Shown here: piece by piece, positions 1 through 11,800 of the stretch
Position numbering within the stretch: the first letter of the stretch is position 1
How the letters are laid out: every line of letters starts with the position of its first letter
NCBI GenBank assembly: GCA_029747585.1
Contig: JAPEVF010000695.1
Coordinates: forward strand, 1-23,664
Direction of reading: 5' to 3'
Length of the DNA stretch: 23,664 nt
Source of the DNA: Pleurotus djamor
Taxonomy: Eukaryota > Basidiomycota > Agaricomycetes > Agaricales > Pleurotaceae
Program-made: the position numbers and the translations under genes
The notes under the pieces: model-generated
Seen by the model: only the letters and a program-made list of their open reading frames with translations
What the model was told of the DNA's origin: nothing
Databases searched by the model: none

Positions 1-487
1 GACGATGGCTCCTGTTATTGTTCAAGCTTCCAGTTCCAACCCAGCGAGATGGTTGAGAAGGTTCGTGGCCAGGTATGGTGCGTCGCTCGTTGGTCTAGAG
101 CGGAACTTTCTCAAACATGAGGGACTGTTTCCTCCGAATGGCTCTGTCGAAAAATACTTACACACATTCCCCATTCAACTTGCAACTCAGACTTCTATTG
201 GACCCTGTTATCTGTAAAAGGTTCCAAGTGGACAAGCCACTGACGAATCATTCGACGCTCCACTCGACGATGCCATCCCTAAGTGGGGCTGGGCTCCCAG
301 AGATCTCAAATGCGCGCTTCCGTGTCCAGAGAGCTTTCGTCGCGAACACGAGGCATCACTAGGGCATTTAAGCCATCAACAGGGATATGATGTGCTGAGC
401 CCCTTGAGCCGTCCCAATTAGGGTTGACCATGTCCCAATTCGAAGGCTCCCTGCACAGACCCCTATAAGCACATTCTTCCCTCGACG
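1..487. other. No supported gene; upstream flank of the P-loop gene
   Basis: Short open frames exist on both strands (for example one of 70 codons from base 5), but none shows a recognisable domain or a convincing exon chain. Part of this stretch must be the promoter and 5' UTR of the gene starting at 488. I see no clear TATA box, tRNA or repeat here. Confidence 0.4.
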
Positions 488-2113
488 ATGACCACCCCAA
501 GTTCTCTCGGTTGGGTTGAGGAGTCGGAAAGGTCGCCTTGGCGACAATTCTTCAATTTGGTCGCGAAACGAAAAGATCCATTGAAAGTAGGGGATTGGAT
601 AGATCTTGGTGCAGATATGGCCGCGGAGACTGCCCGCCTCATCGGCACCAATGGCCATTTCATGGTCCGTGCCGACTATGAGACAGTGTATTCGTTCTTG
701 GAGAAATGCGAAGCTGCGGAGGAAGTAGGGCGTGTTATTACTGGATCGCCTGGAATAGGTATGTCAATTTTCACTTGACCACCTTCATCACCACTGAACA
801 GCACGTATGAAGGCAAGTCCGTGTTCCTAGTGTATGCCTCGATACGGAGGTTCCGAGATAAAAAGCCCACCCTTTACTGGACGTGCCACAGAGAACTCTA
901 TCTTCTTATAGAGAGTAAAGTCTACAAATTCCACGACGCCGAGCAGTTCTCTCGTAGCGAACATCTCGCCGTCCTCCTTACATCTCAGAAGCCCTGTGAT
1001 AACCCTTGGGCTCTCATTGACTCGCCTGCACAAGCTGTCTCGGAACCGCCAAGACGATTGATCAACAACGACAAGATCTTTAGCGTTTTTGCCAGTTCCC
1101 CAAATCCGATCCACTATGGACCATGGATAAACGAAACTGGAGCACAGACACTTGTCATGGATTTGTGGACGGAGAGGGAGGTCGCCCAACTGTAAGCAAG
1201 CTGGTCCTTATGATACATATATAAGTTTAAGCTCATTACTCTGTCCAGGTTCAAGTTGACGAAGAAAGAGGAGGTGACTCCATCCAAGCCGTTATACCAA
1301 AAATATGGACCTTGTATCAGAGATCTACTCAAAGCGAGTACGACCCCCAGCAGCTACGAAGACTCGTTGGACACAGCCCTTATCAAAATGCACGACAACT
1401 TGCTATCGACGTTCCAATCTTCATTTCTACAAAACTCCGATTTGCCGATTGAAATTCTTCCCCACACCCTCTTTATCATCCCTCGTTTGGAGCTCCAGGA
1501 ATCAGGCGAGCGGAAATGTATACATACTGTCAAGATAAAGTGTCCGTTGGTCCTTCAAAAGCTCTGTGACATCACGCAGAAACGAGATACTATGGAAAAC
1601 CGCAGGAGGTATTCCGCCATCAGCCCATTTCCAGAGATGAGTTCTTTGGCCGGAGTTTACTTCGAGAAAATCGCCATAGACATGCTCCGGCTGAAGGACA
1701 AAGACGGTGCCAAGATATCCGTCTTACCCATGGTCCAACTTGATCCCCGGAATCGGAATCGCTATACGTTCTCACGTAGCGAGTCCTCGAGAACTGCTGG
1801 TTTTGAATTTCCCGCACAGAAATGTGCTGTCAAACTGCTGCCACCCGTCAATTCGGAGGTTCCGCTACTAGTGGGAGAGATGTATGTTCCGACAGCTAGA
1901 AACAATCCACTCTTCGACGCCATTCTTCTCACCAGAAGGAGGATCATGTTGAAGACACCCGGACGTTCCATAGAGTCCTTCCGGGTCACGATATGGGTGT
2001 TTCAGATGACCATCTCCCCAGACCATGGAGGATCAGCGCAGGGATGCAAGCTCATCAGTGACTATAGGAAGCACTTCTTCATCAGCGAAAAGGTCGGTCC
2101 CTGGCGATGCTAA
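488..2113 (+). CDS. P-loop NTPase-type, Crinkler-like protein
   Basis: Three exons, 488-758, 813-1191 and 1249-2113, join in frame to give 504 residues; the introns are 54 and 57 nt, both GT-AG. Splicing the first intron completes a Walker A loop, GSPGIGKS, which the unspliced frame lacks (it reads GIGMS). A hydrophobic stretch ending in WALIDS about 75 residues later could be Walker B. Further conserved-looking segments are VFASSPNPIHY, DAILLTRRR and VTIWVFQMTISPDHGGS. From memory, this order (P-loop domain, then a C-terminal segment ending in WxFQMTxS..HGGS) is that of a large Agaricomycete family related to Crinkler proteins, which combine a P-loop ATPase with a nuclease-like fold. Relatives usually continue about 40 residues past the HGGS motif, whereas this one stops about 25 residues after it, so the C-terminus may be truncated. 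Function is inferred only. It lies just upstream of the Plavaka element. Confidence 0.62.
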
Positions 2114-2720
2114 CAAGGCCAAACACCATGACGCGTTCCTTGTTGATTCCTCACGAGACCGTTCCCAATCTGGTATGTCTGATCAACGCGCGCCCTCTTC
2201 ATCACACATGCACCATTTCGTCGACGTCCTGGCCAGAGGTTACTACTCTGGTCTGTATCTGGTACCACTCCAAGCATTCTGGTGGTCATCTGGTCGGCGT
2301 CGTCATCATTCCAACCGCGTTATCAGCCACGACCAGCATGGGTTGCGCCTTATTTAGACTCTATCGTATCTTCACCATCCTTCCCAATGTCGCCACTATG
2401 CTATATTAATGACAAGAACACTATCATCTACCCACCATACTGCATGCTCCGAGATAAGACCCATCCCAGACTGGGGTGCCTTGACCAACCTACTACAGCA
2501 CCCGCTCAGCGCGACAAGTCACCACTGATGGGTTTCTCGACCTACCTACTGCCAACGCGCAACCTCCAGTCAAATTAGCTTTCTGCATCCCCGTAAACAT
2601 GTCTTTAGTCGCCTCCCGAAGCATATGGACTCCAACGTGTGTCACACTTCTCGCGCTACAAATCCTCTTCTCTGATAATGTACCACGGTCCAATCCAGCC
2701 GTTTTCACCCTCTAGGGGCG
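2114..2720. other. Intergenic stretch without a supported gene
   Basis: Overlapping open frames of about 100 codons occur from 2025, 2107 and 2282, but they give low-complexity, unfamiliar protein and do not extend the upstream gene. The left end of the Plavaka element should lie here or shortly after. I could not find an inverted copy of any sequence just beyond the transposase stop, so the terminus is not placed. Confidence 0.4.
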
Positions 2721-2728
2721 TATAAAAT
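2721..2728 (+). promoter_or_regulatory. TATA box of the Plavaka transposase
   Basis: TATAAAAT lies 110 bp upstream of the transposase ATG at 2838, after a GC-rich flank. The leader between them is pyrimidine-rich (CACTTCTTCATCCCC and similar), as is common before fungal starts. Position and context are seen; promoter use is inferred. Confidence 0.5.
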
Positions 2729-2837
2729 GTGCCTACAAAGCTGCTACTCCCTCACCACCTCAGAGTGTGCGCTAAGTGGGCTGGTTTCACTTCTTCATCC
2801 CCTCGTTTCACTAACTCTCATTTACAAGGTCCATTTA

Positions 2838-5800
2838 ATGCCTTTCACTTGTCGATACTGCAAGGCTTCGTGGAAAAGCGACCGTGGCCTTCGAAAGCAC
2901 GTAGCGGAATGCGCGTTAAGCCAGCTACAGACCGCCGGTCTCCCTCAGGAGGCTGCGCCTGCAACGGTGCCAGATGACACCAATGGCGAGCCTTTGGACA
3001 TTGTAAGTCCATATGTATGCATTATTGTTTAATCAACGGCTTACTGGATATTCTCAAGGAAATGCGAGAGCCAGAGCCACACCTCGAGCTCCCTGAGCCG
3101 GCGCAAGCTCTTCCCGAAGTACTCGCCGAGCCGGAAACACGACGACCTGTTCGAAAGAAGAGGAAAACATGGAAACTCATCGAAAACGAGGTCGCTCCAC
3201 CTCCGCTTCCAATTCCTGAACCCCCAGAAGCTGCAGAAGCCCTCCCCGAGGTGCAGATGCTACCCCCAATCTGCACATTACCCAGCCCACTCGGCGTTTA
3301 CCGCGTTTATCCACAGCGCCCAACTCACAACCCCGACTCTCATGTCGTTTTCGCATCTGAACTCACCGGGAACACCGACGATGAACCAATCCCCCCTCTT
3401 GTACCCGAGGAAGTTGCACCACCTTCCAAGCAACCTTGGGCTCCCTTCTTAAATGCTACCGTCGCGCGTTTAATGAGTTGGTTTCATAGTGGGTCAGATA
3501 AAAAGTCGAAGAAAGAGCTGGACTCACTTGTCAACAACGTCCTCCTTCACGACGACTTCAATGCTGCGGATCTGAAGCAGTTCTCCTGCACCCGAGAACA
3601 CAAGCGAATCGACGATTTCCTTGCGTCGTCGTCATCAACATCCAACAAGTCTACCCCACCCCTTCCCATTTCTGCCGCATGGGAGAAGCACAGCGTTACT
3701 ATCCCGCTGCCCGCGCCGAAAGTCAAAATCCCCGAGGCAAGGGCACCAACATTCGAAGTCAAGGATATCCATATCCGTCCGCTGCTTTCGGTGATGAAAG
3801 AGGCATTTCAAGGGCCCGAGTTCCAAGACCTTCATCTCACGCCCTTCGAGGAATGCTGGGACCCCGAATATGTACATGATCCTGCCGCGCCAAGCTCCCA
3901 ACACCACAGTTATCCTGTCCGGCAACCCTTTTCCGAGATTCCTCAAGGTCATCAACGCCTCTATGCCGAAGTCTACAACACACAAAAGATGATGGACACA
4001 TACCGTTCGCTCCCCGTCCACCCTACCCTCGAAACCGTCGTTGTCGCCTTCATGTTTTGGAGTGACTCGACACACCTTGCAAACTTTGGGACAGCTTCTC
4101 TTTGGCCGCTCTACACTTTCTTTGGAAATTGCTCAAAGTATCTTCGTGCTCAACCGACGGCTGGTCATTGCCACCACCAAGCCTACATCCCCTCAGTATG
4201 TTTCTTCTTCTCACACATCTATCCATCTATTTACATGCTCTTCGCAGCTTCCAGACACCGTCAACGATGTCTATATGAACTCTCATGGGCATCCTCCCCG
4301 GCCGGCATACCTGACTTACCTCAAGCGAGAGTTGATGCATGCCGTTTGGCGTCTTCTCCTTAACGCTGAATTCATCCACGCCTACATCCATGGACTCATC
4401 CTCAAATGTTATGATGCTATTGAACGTATACTCTTCCCGCGATTCTTCTCATACGGAGCCGATTACCCCGAAAAGTGAGTCTATCTACTTTATACCTCAT
4501 GGTTGTCCTGACATCGCATGCTAGGATTCTTCTTGCTTTGATCAAGTACCTGGGTGGCTGTCCGTGCCCTCGCTGCTCAATCACCAAGGCCAAAATTCGA
4601 AACCTTGGCCAGAAACGAGACATGGCTTTTCGATTGAATCCCAAAAGGCGCCGATTTGACACACCCGAGCTCCAGGAAACTATTGAGAAGACCCGAAAAT
4701 TCATCTTTATGAATGGAAACCTGCCTAATGGAACGAGGGTGGACTCCTCTCTTAAAGAGTTGTCCCTCGTGCCACATCGGGTATGTGTTAAGGCGCGTAG
4801 GAACGAGGACAGGGGAGGCTCCTAAGGGGCTAGGAGGAGTCGGAGGAGACGTCGGAGATGTCGGAGGAGACGAGGAGAACCAGCGATCAAGTTATTAACT
4901 TGATCACCCACTCTTTCAGTGGTTCCAATAGAGGTAGACAAGAATGTACGAATCGGAGATAGCGGAGCTAACGGAGAGTCGTACGAGTAGTGACTAAGTC
5001 AACTAGTGACTAGTGAGAATGAAGGAAGGGGTATATGAGGGGAACTTGACAATAATGAAGAGGAGCGGAGAGGACGGAGAGACGTCGGAGCGACCTTGTG
5101 CACGGGGCACCTAGTGAGGGGAAACTAGAACTGATATTTCGACTAGCCGTAACTCTACTTGGGGTGCCTGTATATATACTAGAGGTACCTACTGTATGTA
5201 ATAGAGCAGCAGTAGTAACATGAGGAGCCAAGGTATTGCCAAGGGGAACATGTGTCTAGACATGAGGCAGGAAAGGGTCCAAGGAGAGGATATGGCTAAG
5301 TCGAAGGAAACGTCGGAGCAGGCGGAGCTCGTCGGAGGAAAGGTAAGAGTAATGGTAAAAGGGGCAAGGATAGGAGTTAGGTGTTAGGGGATGATTGGAC
5401 CATAACAGTATGTACAGGACAGCTCATGCTGTAAGAAAAAGGAATTATATAGTGGGCAGTTACCTTAGGTTTAATCCATTTTTCAAGGGCAAGTCCATTG
5501 TATAATGCATTAGGGCTACCCTATAATTCATTAGTATTATACAAGCCATTGTAGAGATTCAATATAATGCATTACAAAATATGATCTAATGAATTGTGCG
5601 CAGTGTAATGAATTATAGACAAGAGACTATAAAGCGTACAATGTATTACAGCTCAACTTAGAATTAAATAAGCAGGAATGATGAATTGTGGGCATTGTAA
5701 TCAATTATGGAAAACAGACTAGAAAGCGTACAATCCATTATGGCTTAATTTTGGAATTAAATAAGGACTATATTGACTTATACTCAAGATTGAGACAGCA

Positions 5801-8800
5801 TGTTATAATAAATTATACAAGGGAGGCAGTCTTTAGGGGTATGATAGGGATAAACTCCTAGATGTAATAAAGGCATAATTGAAATTAAATAATTGCGGCA
5901 AATTATTTAGAAATCAAGAAAGAAAATGAAAATGAAAAGAAAAATAATGAAAATGAAAATAAAGTAAAACGCAACCGAATCCAGGGGTTTTCAAAGGGGT
6001 GAAGAGGGGGGGTTACAAAAGCTAAGAGAGACGAAAACGTGAGCGCAACCAAGCCACTTGCTTGCCTGTTCTAGACATCACAATGTAGACTAAAAGAGCA
6101 GATTTCAGTCGCTAATAAAGAGACTATACATGTCTTACTCACCGTTTTTGAGGGGGCTCCATATCGTCCTCATCCTCCCGCGCCTCAGCCACTAGCTGGC
6201 CAAGCACCCATTCCACGTCATGTAATGCCATTCTCCATGAGTCCAAGGAGGGGCAGACATCGGACGCGTTCTCGCGCCAGAACCATAGGCCTGCCAAAAC
6301 ACTCAGGAAGCCATTCAACCCGGTGGCGGGTAGATGATCTCCCCAATCCCCTGTATCTCCGGGAAGAAGGTGCAAACCATCGTTCGTCGTCTTACGCCAT
6401 TCTGGGTTATTTGCCATCCACCACCGCCACCACGTCTTCCCGTATTTTACCGGTTCGAAGGAGGGCATCCGGTGGTAAGGACGCGCCGACTTGATCCACA
6501 AGCGGACTTCTTTTGGTCGATTCGCTGCGCTCAATACCATCCCCTAAAGCAGTGTAGATGAGTGACGATAAACAGCAAAGCAGATACTGATACACGTACG
6601 TTCGCTTCGAACCCTTCGCCTCTCTCTAACTCCTCCCAAAGGGCTAGTATTTTCTCCCAAGTCGGACCATAAAGGTCAATAATCTCTTCGCTATGCAACA
6701 CAGCCCACGCCGTTTCAAACCAATCCGGACGCTTCTTCGCCGACGAGCTTGAAGGTTTCCTACGAGACGACGATGGCTTGCCGTGGCTACGCGTTGACAA
6801 GGGTGCTGTGGATTGGGAGGAGGGACTTGCAACGTCGTCATCGATTGCGTCACGCGACCTCTTGCTGCTAGTGCGGTTTGCAGAACTTGAAACAGGCTTT
6901 GCACCAGTTGCGCTTCTCGTCTTTCGCGGGCTCGATGGTGTTGTCGCGGCTTGTCGTTCCATGAAGTCGCTGGCAACGAAGTCTGCATCGTCTCCACGAG
7001 GAGGAGACTCTGGATGTGGAGGAGGCCTTCCCCCGAGCAAACTCTCCAATTCTCCTTCCACACCAATTTGCTTGAAAAGAAACCTGTTCCTCGCGATATT
7101 GTTCTCTCTTTCAAACTCGTAGTCTTCCATCGCAACAAGCTCGGCTATGCGAGCAGCCTTCTTCTGGCCTTTGAGGCCAACGATGGAACGGAGGAGGTGT
7201 TCGTTGGCAGTAGGATGTCCTCCATCTTGCAGCGTCTTTCGAACCACGCTCATCGCATCTTGGACAACGACGTCTTGTGCGCGGGAAGGGTTGGCGCGGG
7301 TAGTCGAATTGGAGGCCAACGTCCCGTCGGAGTCGTTGGAACCAGTCGCTGTTGCTGGTGTTGCTGGTCGCGGGCGATTACTGGAAGACGAGCGTTGCAC
7401 AACGGGACCACGCCCCGCTGCATCGAGCCGACTCGGAGTAGAGGGTACTGGCGTTGCCGACGTCCGAGACTCGTCTTGAACTGAACGACCATCAGCATCG
7501 GGGGTAACATTGTTTTCTATAAAGCCTGGTTTGATATGTGACGAAATTATAAAAGAGGGGAAGACTCACGTTTCGATGCACTAACAACAATCTTTGTGAA
7601 CGTCCGTACCAGCTGACTGAATGCTTGGGGGTCGACCTCGTGAAGATCCTTCTTTGTGTTACTGCCGCCCGAAGTCAGGCTACATGTTGCGTGAGCTTGG
7701 ATATAAGGTGAAATCAATGACATTGGGTGAATAAAGCGTACCTTAAGCAATTAAACTTCTCCTTGCCTCCGTCACTACGGGATCCAGCAGCGAAAAAGCC
7801 TATATGGAATCCTGTGATCTCACGGATACCGTCAAGCAAGGGTTGGACAACCGAAGTCATGGAATTCAGCGCACTGCAGGGGACGTTTCGAAGTAGGTGA
7901 GTGCACTGAAAAAACGGAACAGAAAATACGGAAACTCACTCTTCACGATCCTCGGGGCTACCTGATACCCATACACCTTGCTCATACTCTGCCAAAGCGC
8001 GTGCATGAGACTCCTCCAGCTCTCGATTGATACGCTCCTTGACCTTGTCCCCCTCCTGCGATAGGAGCTCGTTGGCAATGCCGTACCGTGTTGACATCCG
8101 AAGATCTTTGTTCGTCTTCGACAAAGCGTTCTGCTTATCGTACGCCGCGTCGACCTTGCTTTTGAAGTCGGGGTGGTGCATGTAAAATTGGCACGCTTGT
8201 GGTTTTCGAGGCTTCACGCGACAGCCCTCTTTCAGCTTCTTCAACCACGGGTTCCATGCTTGGTTGCTTCCCGAGTTCGTTCTGACTGTATTTCGGTTGG
8301 TGTTAAACCAGGTCTTGATTTTCTAGACAACGAAGCCATTCAGTAAACCATGCAATTATCGCAGAAGATGATCGCCGGGAGAGTACCTTCTTTAGGGACT
8401 TTGTCGTCGCGCTCTTCTTGTCGCGCTGCTCCTTCGTCAGGGCATCGTCGTCTTTGGGTGGAAGCTTGCTGAGATTCTTCACCGTGTCGCAGGTCCATGG
8501 AATGGCCCAGTGAAACTCGTTGAAGTAAGCGGGGAAAAAAACCGTTGTATACCACACACTGACTCCTACTTTCCCCTCAGCTGAAGCCTTGAAGTACGCT
8601 TCTTGCGCGTCCTTCAAGTACTGAAGCCGCCTGCCCTTGAAATCGCCCTTCTTCCCCGGCTTCTTCTTCCCAGACGCTCCGTTCTCCTCGTGCTTGTCCG
8701 CGCCGTTTTCTTCTTCCTCGTTGTCTTCATCATCATCATCATCGATCGTGCTTGGATCCTTAGCTGGACTGGAGCCACGCTCGACTTCACTTCCAGGCAT

Positions 8801-11800
8801 TCTCGTCTCTGGGTCTTGAATTCCATCGGTATCGTCATGCGGCGCTGGATCGGTTGCACTCGTCTCTGGGGCTTGCATTCCCTCGGTGTCGTCAGGTGGT
8901 GTGGAATCGGACGCACTGGTCTCTGGGGCTTGCATTCCCTCGGTGTCGTCGACGGGCGGTGTCGAATAAGGCCTCTGCTCACTGGGAGCAGTCTTGTTCG
9001 TGGTCTGGCTGTCATCATCCGATGCGAGGGACCCAATGTGAAGGTCTGAACCGAGCGAAGCTTCCATGCTAACCAACAGATGGTGCGAGGGAACAGGTAG
9101 GTTTGTGACGGACTCGGGAGAATGGCAAATTCGTTGAGAGGATGTTTGGAGAATGTGACGACGTCTACAGATTTCGAAGGATAGTCCTGGGCAGTGGGGA
9201 ATGGCCGAACGTATGCTATCCTTTCCCCTCTTCGTGACAAGATTGCTCATTTCCTAAGTCTTGGGATTCAGGAGACCCCCCTGGTGATCGGATGTGATCA
9301 ATAGAAAGTTTTTTGGCTCCAAACGATGTCACACCCAACCCTTGCCTACGAGCCATACTACTCGTCCCGACGCAGTGCCGCCTCATATCGCCACCATATT
9401 TTGCGCCTTGATCATGTATCCGACAGTCGGGGAGAAAGGCACTAGCGCAACAAATACAATATAGGTTGGATTGTTGACGGGTGATTCAGAGGCACTAAGG
9501 CTCAAGGGTTGTGTAAACGAAACTATGGCAATTTCACTATTGCGCACGAAATTGAGCATACCAGAATATGTACCCGTATACCCGATTCTAATCTAGTCTA
9601 AATTTCTCCAGAAAAAANTTCCTAACTCTTCGCGCTGGATGTCTCCGAAGTCCCTGGCGTACTCCGCTCGAGCCCAACGCTTGGCTTTTACCTTGTCGGT
9701 GGTAATCATCATGGATGCTGGAGCATGATGAATTCCAGTTCCTTGGGTCAGGATCTCGACACCAAATCGGCTACACGAAGAAAAATGAGTAAGGAAACAG
9801 ATTCGGGCAGTGCATGGAGACGAACAAATCCAAAAAGACCCCATAGCGGTAGTAGCCGCGAACAGCGTAATAGACAGTCTCGCTTGCGGCAGGTTTTTTC
9901 TTCAGAAGGGGGAATTCTGTGTCGGGCATGTGTCCGTAGGTCCACTCGCCCACACATCCACGATCGAGGAAGAGATTGAAGAGTGCCAAAGCGGGGGTGC
10001 TACAAATAAGACGTTGAGCTTGACTACGACAATGGGCACGGATAGAACATACCGATTTGCGTACAGAAAGGACCAGTTGTTCTTCAGACGAATGAAGTAC
10101 CAGATGGGCTTCAAAGATCTGGTACGATTTTCGAGTAGCAATCTCTCTTCAACAGGTACCTTGGGATCAGGAGTGTTGGCTCTCGCAATGGGCAGATCTG
10201 GCGAAGCGGCGCGACTGGGCAGAGGACTGGGCAAAGGCGTGCCTTCATGCGAACCGTTCGGAGTAGGATACAGATGGTCCCCGTTGTTGAAGGTCTCATC
10301 TGGCTGAGCAGGAAGGTCAGCTGGGAGCGCCTGTGAAGCATCTTCAACGGGGTGCTCCCCGTTGTCGATGAACATCATCGTTTCCACATCCAACGAGACG
10401 CCGGCTGGCTTTGCGGGGAACCTCTCCAAGACGGAGTGGATAGGCACTCGGTAGTGGCTGGAGATGCACGTATGGACCTCGTCCGTATGGTTCGCAGAGC
10501 AGAAATTCAAGAACGCATGCATAACGTCGACGATGTGTTCAAATCTTTGCGACCGACCACCTTTCATCACCACCTCAATAACATGACCCCTGTGGAGGTT
10601 TCCTGTTAGTCACGCCTCTAACGCAAACCATGCGGCAGGTCAAGAATGGATACTCACTGGTCGTGTTCAAGGTAGATATTCGCCATGTTCCCCCAGGTAA
10701 CCAAGTAGAATGGAGGTTCAAGCTCGGCAAGAGGGATAGTAGTGTCTTTTCGGACAAGCAGCGGAGTGCAGTAGTGATGTCCTATGAGACGACTGGCCAT
10801 AATAAAAACGCGACGACAAGGGGAGTGGAGAGACTGAAAGACGGGCAGGCGACTGTAGGCTGGAAGACCAGAAGGGAAATGGACGTTGAGTACCTGCAAA
10901 ATGTGTCCTTTCATATATACGTACCTTTGATGCCCCACCCTAACTGTGTTGGGTTCGTGACCCTGACTCTAACGCAACTCGCGTTCTCATCCAATGAGTT
11001 GGCTCAGCGTAGCCGATTCAAGTTCAGACACAAAGCAAAAAAGGAAATCAGATACAGGAGGGTCGTGGGCAAACACTGGCAGCTGGCTAGGTAATGTCTA
11101 TCAAGAAAACGGTAGGCAAGAAAATGTGCGATAGGGCATACTTCTGGAGCTAAGCGTCAATATGATCAGGAGTACGAACTTGTAGGCGTTGAATACCATT
11201 CTCCCATGCCTTTCGAGCCGCTCCTTTGGGCTTAGTTGTATCTTTGTCGCTACAAAACCCATTCTCCACCCAGCGAAACAGTCCTCCAGAGGAATATTGA
11301 GTCACAGAGTAACGCTGCTCGTTTGCTTGGATCGGGAGGTTGGAGTGCTTCACCAGCGCTGACGGAAATAACAGTGTTGNAACCGGGGGGGAACCGGATG
11401 ATTATCTTGAGATCCCAAAGGACAAGATGACCTCCTTGGTTGGGATCGAAGTCACCGAGGGCGGTCAGTGCACACATCCCGGTGGATAAGTTCGCATGAT
11501 CAACGTGTGGTACAGATACAGTCCTAGGACCGAAGTTGATCGTGATAGCGCCGAAGGAGCTGTTAGCGAAGTTCTTGCGAAGTCGCGTATCCTTTGCCGT
11601 CAGAACGTCCAACGTCTCCTTGTAGTACTTCCCTGTTTCGGGTGCGTATGCGTCAAGGAGACCGGACTGAAACCCAGCAATGCGCTTTATAGCTTCATCC
11701 TTTACCAACATGTCCATAGCCACTCTTCTATTCGCCTTGTTTGGTCTGATGTTGCTGGGTATTTGGAGGCCATTTCCGTAAGATATCCCCTGCGCCATGG

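Noticed and set aside
2025..2409. Overlapping frames that might extend the Crinkler-like gene
   Set aside because: Neither frame gives the expected tail of the family, and both are Ser/His-rich without pattern.
3635..4075. 146-codon open frame on the minus strand
   Set aside because: It lies wholly inside Plavaka exon 2 on the opposite strand and gives no family-like sequence; the plus-strand frame is clearly the coding one.
4786..5400. A gene or exon in the purine-rich block
   Set aside because: The only frames are low-complexity; the TG/CA ends and GTATG duplication show it is a solo LTR.
5503..5815. CRISPR-like array or satellite
   Set aside because: The repeats are short palindromes with irregular spacing and no spacers of constant length, in a eukaryotic transposon end.
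8603..9049. 148-codon plus-strand frame with hydrophobic runs
   Set aside because: Antisense to the acidic repeat region of the cargo gene; the hydrophobic look comes from reading Asp/Glu codons backwards.
10630..11094. 154-codon plus-strand frame
   Set aside because: It is antisense to the first exon of the unrecognised cargo gene and its promoter, with no domain or splice logic.
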